Assembly: GCA_030077755.1 (NCBI GenBank)
Contig: JAQJZZ010000010.1
Location: forward strand, 4,712,001-4,776,000
DNA length: 64,000 nucleotides
From: Filosporella fistucella
Lineage: Eukaryota; Ascomycota; Leotiomycetes; Helotiales
Reading direction: 5' to 3'
A program made the translations under genes and the position numbers. Positions 58,602 through 64,000 of the stretch are shown one piece after another. The first letter of the stretch is position 1; the number at the start of each line of letters is the position of its first letter. The notes under the pieces are model-generated. The model was not told the DNA's origin and made no database searches. It was given only the letters and a program-made list of their open reading frames with translations.

Positions 58602-60415
58602 ATGGGCTTTATTGTAGCATCCTTATGGAAAGCGCCTGAGGTCAACCCAGTCAACGGCAAAGCTCGTTCAATCCCAATTCTCAACCCCTTTAACAAATAT
58701 GGAAGAGTTTTCTTCTTTTCGTGGTTTGGCTTCAGTAAGCATCCTAGTCTTGACTTCGGGGTCCTTCTGATTCTGACCTTTCAGTGATCGCTTTCTGGTC
58801 ATGGTACGCTGTGCCTCCATTGATGCCCGTCACCATCAAGAAAGACCTGCGTCTTAGCCAGAATGAAGTCGCCAACTCCAATATCATTGCTCTCACAGCG
58901 ACGTAAGCTACAGACGGAATCAATTGATGACTGTAAATGCTGATAGTTTTGCAGTCTTCTCGTACGATTGGTTGCTGGCCCTTCCTGTGATCGATTCGGT
59001 CCTCGTCTAACCTTCGCCGGCTGCCTCTTGCTAGGAGCTATCCCAACCGTCCTGATTGGTACCGTGTCCAGTGCTGCAGGGCTTTATGTTATCCGATTTT
59101 TCATCGGTATATTAGGTGGAAGTTTCGTACCATGTCAAGTCTGGTCAACTGGATTCTTCGATAAGAATGTCGTCGGTTCGGCGAATGCGTTGACTGGTGG
59201 CTGGGGAAACGCTGGTGGTGGCATTACTGTGAGTCGTCTTCCTCACAACGCTACAATACCTTGCTAATCATCCACAGTACTTCGTTATGCCAGCAATCTT
59301 CGACTCGTTGGTCCACAGCCGAGGCTTATCTGCACATGTTGCTTGGAGAGTTTCATTTGTTGTCCCATTTGTCATAATTACCTTCACGGCAATCTGCCTC
59401 CTCGTTCTCTGCCAAGACACCCCGGTCGGAAAATGGTCTGAACGGCAACTTGCTGTACAACAAAATCTCCAAGCTCATGGCGTCCATGCCCAAACTGGCC
59501 TTGTTACCATCCCGGGTGCAATCACGGATCGCAAACAGTCTGGGACTGCTACTCCAACCTCCCGTGATGAGAAGCGTATTGATGAGGAAGCCGATATTGC
59601 CAAAGCAAAGCATGGATCATTCAACAATGAAGCTTCTATGGGTAAGGCCACCACATTTCCATGTCATGCACTGCTAACTCCAGTTCAGGTGAACAAGATA
59701 TGCTCGCAACAGCCCAAGGGGAAGTTATTGTGAAACCTTCATTCAAGGAAGCAATGAAAGTCATTTTTTCCCCACAAACTGCAACGGTCGCACTCTGCTA
59801 TTTCTGCTCATTTGGGGCTGAACTTGCTATCAATTCTATCCTCGGCTCGTACTATCTCAAGAACTTTCCGAAACTTGGACAAACTGGAACCGGCAACTGG
59901 GCAGCTATGTTCGGTCTCTTGAACGTAGCCTTCAGACCTATCGGAGGCGTTATTGCAGATGTGTTGTATAAGAAGACAGGCGGCAGTGTATGGAGTAAGA
60001 AAGCCTGGCTTCACGGCCTCGCCGTCGTCTGCGGAGCTTTCCAAATTGCGATCGGCTTGGTAGATTCGAAGAATAAGAACACTATGTTTGGACTCGTTGC
60101 AGGAATGGCTTTCTTCCTCGAGGCCGGCAACGGAGCCAATTTTGCGCTCGTTCCTCATATCCGTAAGTCTTCGATCCGAACATTCTATTGAGATTAGACC
60201 TGACTGTTACTCCAGATCCCTTTGCCAATGGTATTATTTCTGGGGTTACCGGCGCCATGGGTAACTTTGGTGGTATCATCTTTGCCATTATCTTCAGGTA
60301 CCACGGAAAGGATTATGCGCAAGTGATGTGGATTATTGGTGTTATCACCATAGCGCTCAATCTTCTTGTATGCTGGATTAACCCGATTCCAAAGGGCCAG
60401 ATTGGAGGACGTTAA
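58602..60415 (+). CDS. crnA: High-affinity nitrate/nitrite transporter (NRT2/CrnA family)
   Basis: Six exons: 58602-58734, 58785-58902, 58955-59228, 59278-59641, 59689-60162 and 60216-60415, total 1,563 nt, 520 residues. It is a major facilitator of the nitrate-nitrite porter family, with 12 membrane segments and a large hydrophilic central loop (about 217-300). Both nitrate signatures are present: GGWGNAGGG in helix 5 and [12 protein letters not shown] in helix 11. The MFS loop [10 protein letters not shown] and Arg residues in helices 2 and 8 (LLVRLVAG and AFRPIGG) agree with substrate binding. The N-terminus [21 protein letters not shown] matches fungal CrnA/NrtA proteins. It imports nitrate with protons at the plasma membrane. 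Nitrate and nitrite reductase genes are not adjacent within this window. Each junction restores frame and family sequence. Confidence 0.96.
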
Positions 60416-61452
60416 AACATATATTTTCTTTTTGTCAAAAAGGCTTTGCTCCTTAGAGCAGGGGATTCGGAGAGGAGTTACTGTATATATAAGTTTTGTT
60501 TCGGCGTGATGAGATACCAAATATACACTATTCTGATTTCACACACTGGTTGGGATTCCTGGAAGACATTGCGGTCATTCCTCTTGGATGTGGCTCAAGT
60601 TGCCAACAAGATGTAAAGACAAAGAGTCTCCTGTCCAGCTCAATTTGCCTGTCCAATGAATTGTCACCTGACACCTCCCCATCTGTTGATTGCAAATTTA
60701 AATTTTATATTCGATTCGATCCGAATGTCCATGGAATCGACAGAGACAAATAGATCTTACAGACACTTCATCAACTAAGCTCGAACCAACAATTGGAAAT
60801 TTTGGTCGCTGCTGGTCACGGTATCACGCTTAGTCACTCCCACCTCAAGGAACCATCCTAACCGCAGTCGTTCACCGAAATCAACTGCAACCTGCATATA
60901 CTTTGATTTTATTGCCAAATCATATTATTCTTTTTGATGCACCGTGCGAGCGACCATGAATGTTCTGCGCCGATTGGCTTTGTCTCAGATACCTGCTTCA
61001 TCTCTGATTGGCCGCCACCTCGATGCGAGAGCTGAAAAGATGGTGACATCCCTCTCAGTCCCAAAGGAGGGCATTTGAATGCCCTTTCTGCTCAATGACC
61101 TGGCAGCGGATGGATTCTAGAGCCGTTTGAGACCCCCAATCGAGTCTCACGCTCCAGCAGCGATACATTCAATTGGCTGATCTGGAGTCTCCCACAGCAT
61201 GCTCAAAGCGGGATCTTGCCTCAGCCTCTTCAGACTTCTTCTGCAGCCACTTCACACGACTTGTTGTGAGTTCAAATGAGGAGGCTGGGAGACCAAGTGG
61301 TGGACGCGCCAGTCGCGCGTTGCTTCGACGATGTTGTGGAATTGACAATAAGGACGTGTCTTTTCTTTCCCCTCAGGTCGATGTGCGATCATGATCATCG
61401 TTCTACAGATATATCTATCACGGTCTACAACAGCTACTTGCTAAGATAAAGT
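60416..61452. other. Intergenic
   Basis: This is 3' of the nitrate transporter and 5' of the HET gene, on the same strand. No supported feature; the 61173-61394 frame has no domain. Confidence 0.5.
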
Positions 61453-63664
61453 ATGCGAAGGTCTCGTCGTGAGGCTGAGGGCCGCAGGGTACGTAATTTT
61501 CATATCTTATCATATGGGCTGATCCTAAATCTTACCCCGCAAACAGAGGTCAGAGACCGAAAGGATTCAGGAAGCAAGAAATAGAAGCTCGCCCGGAATC
61601 AGAGTCATTGCAACTCCTACTCCTCCTCTAGCAGGCGCCGCTCAACCTCTTTATAGTCCATTAGCAGATCCGTCGTCAGACTTTCGTCTCTTCGTTCTAA
61701 GTGAAGGATCGGGCCAAGATAGGATCACCGGCAAGCTTATCAAGTCAAATCTAGACCACCCATTTCCATACACAGCTCTCTCCTATACCTGGGATAATGG
61801 AGGTCGCACAGAACCTGGGCCTCAAAGAGGCCCCCTCCAAAGCGCATACATAGACATCATTGTTGAAGGGCCTCGTGGTCGTGGGACGACTCGTCACCGG
61901 CGTCGAATCCATGCAAACTTACTATCGGCGCTCTGGCACATTCGAGATCCACATCATCCCAAGACACTATGGATCGATGCAATATCTATCAACCAGGAAT
62001 GCGTAATAGAAAGGAGCCATCAGGTCAAACTGATGCAAAGAATCTACAGAAAGGCGCATGGTGTTATTTCATGGCTCGGTTACAGTCGCGACGATAGTCC
62101 AAGATTTATGGCGCTCATCAGTAGAGTGGATCGTGAAGATGATGAAGAGCGAAGGAAGGGTATTGCTCTGGAAGCACTCAGATCTCCAGATTACAAGTTC
62201 GCCAGGGCGTACACGTCATTTTTCCAGCGCTCATATTGGTTCCGTACCTGGACAATTCAGGAGATATTCTCTGCCCGACGTGGAAACCTTTTGGTCCAGT
62301 GTGGCAATAGTATCGTCAATTGGAATTCCATAGTCGAATTTCAAGGATTTCTAGATGGCGAGTGCAAATCTATGACATCTCAGCATCTATGGGCGAGAAG
62401 AGGCGCTACGACAAAAGCGCGACTGCATACTCTCATGACCAACGCAAGCCGATTTGTGGATCTTTCCCGTCTTCGAGCATCTCAATTTAATGCTGCGTTT
62501 AACCAGAATAGAACGCTTGAGAAGTTGCTATTGGAGAACTGGGATGCAGGCGCAACTGATCCGAAGGACAAGGTGTTTGCACTGTTCAGTATGGCCTCAG
62601 ACCAGGAGCAATTCAACATCGAGGTAGATTACGACCTCTCTGTGCAAGAAATATACACTAGTGTGATCAAACAACAGATCGAAATCCACGACAGCCTCTC
62701 GATAATCCTTCCAAGACGACCCACAAGGCCTGAGCATCATCTACCATCCTGGTGTCCAGATTGGAGCTTCGAAGTGCCAGCTTCCAAGCTCGGAAACTGG
62801 AAAGATATCCATCCTTTTGAGGTGTCGAGCGAAAGCTCAGCATACTGTGCAGCGGGTTACGGTTCCAGGGCGCGAGCACGAGTCCTGAACAATTCTTTGT
62901 TCGCGAAGGGTTTTCTCCTAGATACGATCAGGAGAACGTCAGAGAACGCACGTACACCAGTCATCGAGGAGGTTGAGGTGAAAAAACCCTCGTTCTGGAA
63001 GCAGCTGTTCTGCATCAGTGGTGACACTGAGCGTCGGGTTGTAACGCGTACGCCGAACTCGTTTGACTTGTGGTATGCGATACACAGGCGTACGTTGCGA
63101 GTACAATTCAACGAACTTTGGACCCGAGTTCACCGGAGAGAAGAGCCGACTAGAGAACAGCAAGGCTTTAGAGAATATTGCCGCAAGAAACATGAAGACT
63201 TCTTTTGGATCTTGCATCGAGCCACTAACGAATTCGCCGACGATGGTGAGTTGGAGACACAAGAGGAGGAAACCTTGGAAGATCTTCGAAGGTGGAGACA
63301 TCGTCGAGACCTCCCTGAAAGAAACTTGGATAGTAGTCGCAGAATCAGCGATGCCATGACACCAAGATTGCGCGACGCCGCCAGAGGATACGGCAAAATC
63401 GAAATTAACGAAAAGTATACGACATTCATTTCTACGATTAATGATGGCCTGATGGGACTTGCTCCAGCCGGTACCAGAGAGAACGATATCGTATGCATTC
63501 TACATGGGTGTGACTTTCCTGTCGTTTTGAGACGAGATAGACACCATCGACGTGAGTGTTACAAGCTTATAGGTGCGTGTTATATAGCTGGAATGATGCG
63601 AGGAGAAGCTTTGGGGGTGATTATAGACAGGGGAGTCAGAGAATTGGAGTTTGAGATTGTGTAA
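61453..63664 (+). CDS. HET-domain (heterokaryon incompatibility) protein
   Basis: Two exons, 61453-61488 and 61547-63664, total 2,154 nt, 717 residues. A 12-residue basic first exon (MRRSRREAEGRR) is joined to RSETERIQEARN. The HET domain covers about residues 85-245: PYTALSYTWDN, LWIDAISINQE, ERSHQVKLMQRIYRKAHGVISWLG, then FFQRSYWFRTWTIQEI. HET domains are cell-death-inducing effectors in allorecognition, often activated by a partner with NACHT/WD40 or SesA-type modules. After the HET domain come FALFSMAS and LPSWCPDWSFE, usual in this class, and a ~300-residue C-terminal part with charged helices and a terminal CYIAGMMRGEALG block. No NLR or SesA-like partner gene lies within the window. 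The role in incompatibility is inferred from the domain only. Confidence 0.92.
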
Positions 63665-64000
63665 AGGAGTCTTTGCATATTCACAAGTGTGATTCGTGAT
63701 GATGAATGATGAGTTTATGATTGATGCATATATAATGTCCTTACGATTTCATTCTTTCTTAACATGAGCATCCAAAACATGGCGCTACAGAATTCATCCG
63801 GGCGAGGTATTGGGTAAATTTATACCCATTCGATAGACATATTTCTTGTATATATACCGAGACTTGTACTACTTGAAATACACAACCTGATTCGAAAATT
63901 TTCGATATGCTATCTCTGAGCATCGATCCAACGTGACACTAACAGAGGCATAATCTGATTTGCACTTCACAGATCCCAGCAAGTTGACTCGACAAATTAC
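63665..64000. other. 3' flank of the HET gene
   Basis: A/T-rich 3' sequence up to the window end, with no feature seen. Confidence 0.5.

Overview
The window is nuclear DNA from a filamentous ascomycete (Pezizomycotina). Genes carry short GT-AG introns of about 45-175 bp, intergenic stretches of 0.3-3 kb hold no bacterial signals, and the gene families are typical of mould genomes: HET domain, KAR9, CmcJ-like oxygenase, SMP-C2 protein, and a Sgs1/QDE-3-type RecQ helicase. A Leotiomycete is my guess, but nothing seen here fixes the class. Most genes were rebuilt by joining exons across frames; in every multi-exon model the total coding length is a multiple of three and the junctions restore the expected family motifs.

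Layout. 1-6 kb: tail of a Gln-rich protein (+), then a soluble SMP-C2 lipid-transfer-like protein (-) and a 2.9 kb gene-free stretch. 6-12 kb: a four-exon cytochrome P450 (+), a 3 kb spacer with a diverged tandem repeat, and a metallo-beta-lactamase-fold protein (+). 12.7-18.5 kb: a single-pass Ser/Thr-rich cell-surface protein (-) and an orthodox aquaporin with a long charged tail (-). 19-23.3 kb: condensin subunit Brn1/CND2 (-), whose unusually large third intron (1,481 bp) contains a complete 5S rRNA gene on the same strand. 23.8-32 kb: an NCLX/CCX-type cation/Ca2+ exchanger (+) and a KAR9-family spindle-positioning protein (+).

32.6-40.3 kb is a sugar and redox neighbourhood: a gene that reads as a glutathione S-transferase spliced in frame to a CmcJ-like oxygenase domain (-), a polyol-type zinc dehydrogenase (-) divergent from a KduD-like short-chain dehydrogenase (+) over a 316 bp spacer with CreA-like sites, and myo-inositol oxygenase (-). 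42.5-49.6 kb: conserved-looking unknown proteins, one with an N-terminal UIM, separated by repeat-rich spacers. 50.5-56 kb: the RecQ helicase (-). 58.6-60.4 kb: an NRT2/CrnA nitrate transporter (+) with GATA sites upstream. 61.4-63.7 kb: a HET-domain protein (+).

The most unusual items are the nested 5S gene, the apparent GST-CmcJ fusion, the soluble SMP protein, and several families of diverged tandem repeats in spacers. I found no CRISPR array, intact transposon, complete tRNA gene or viral gene.
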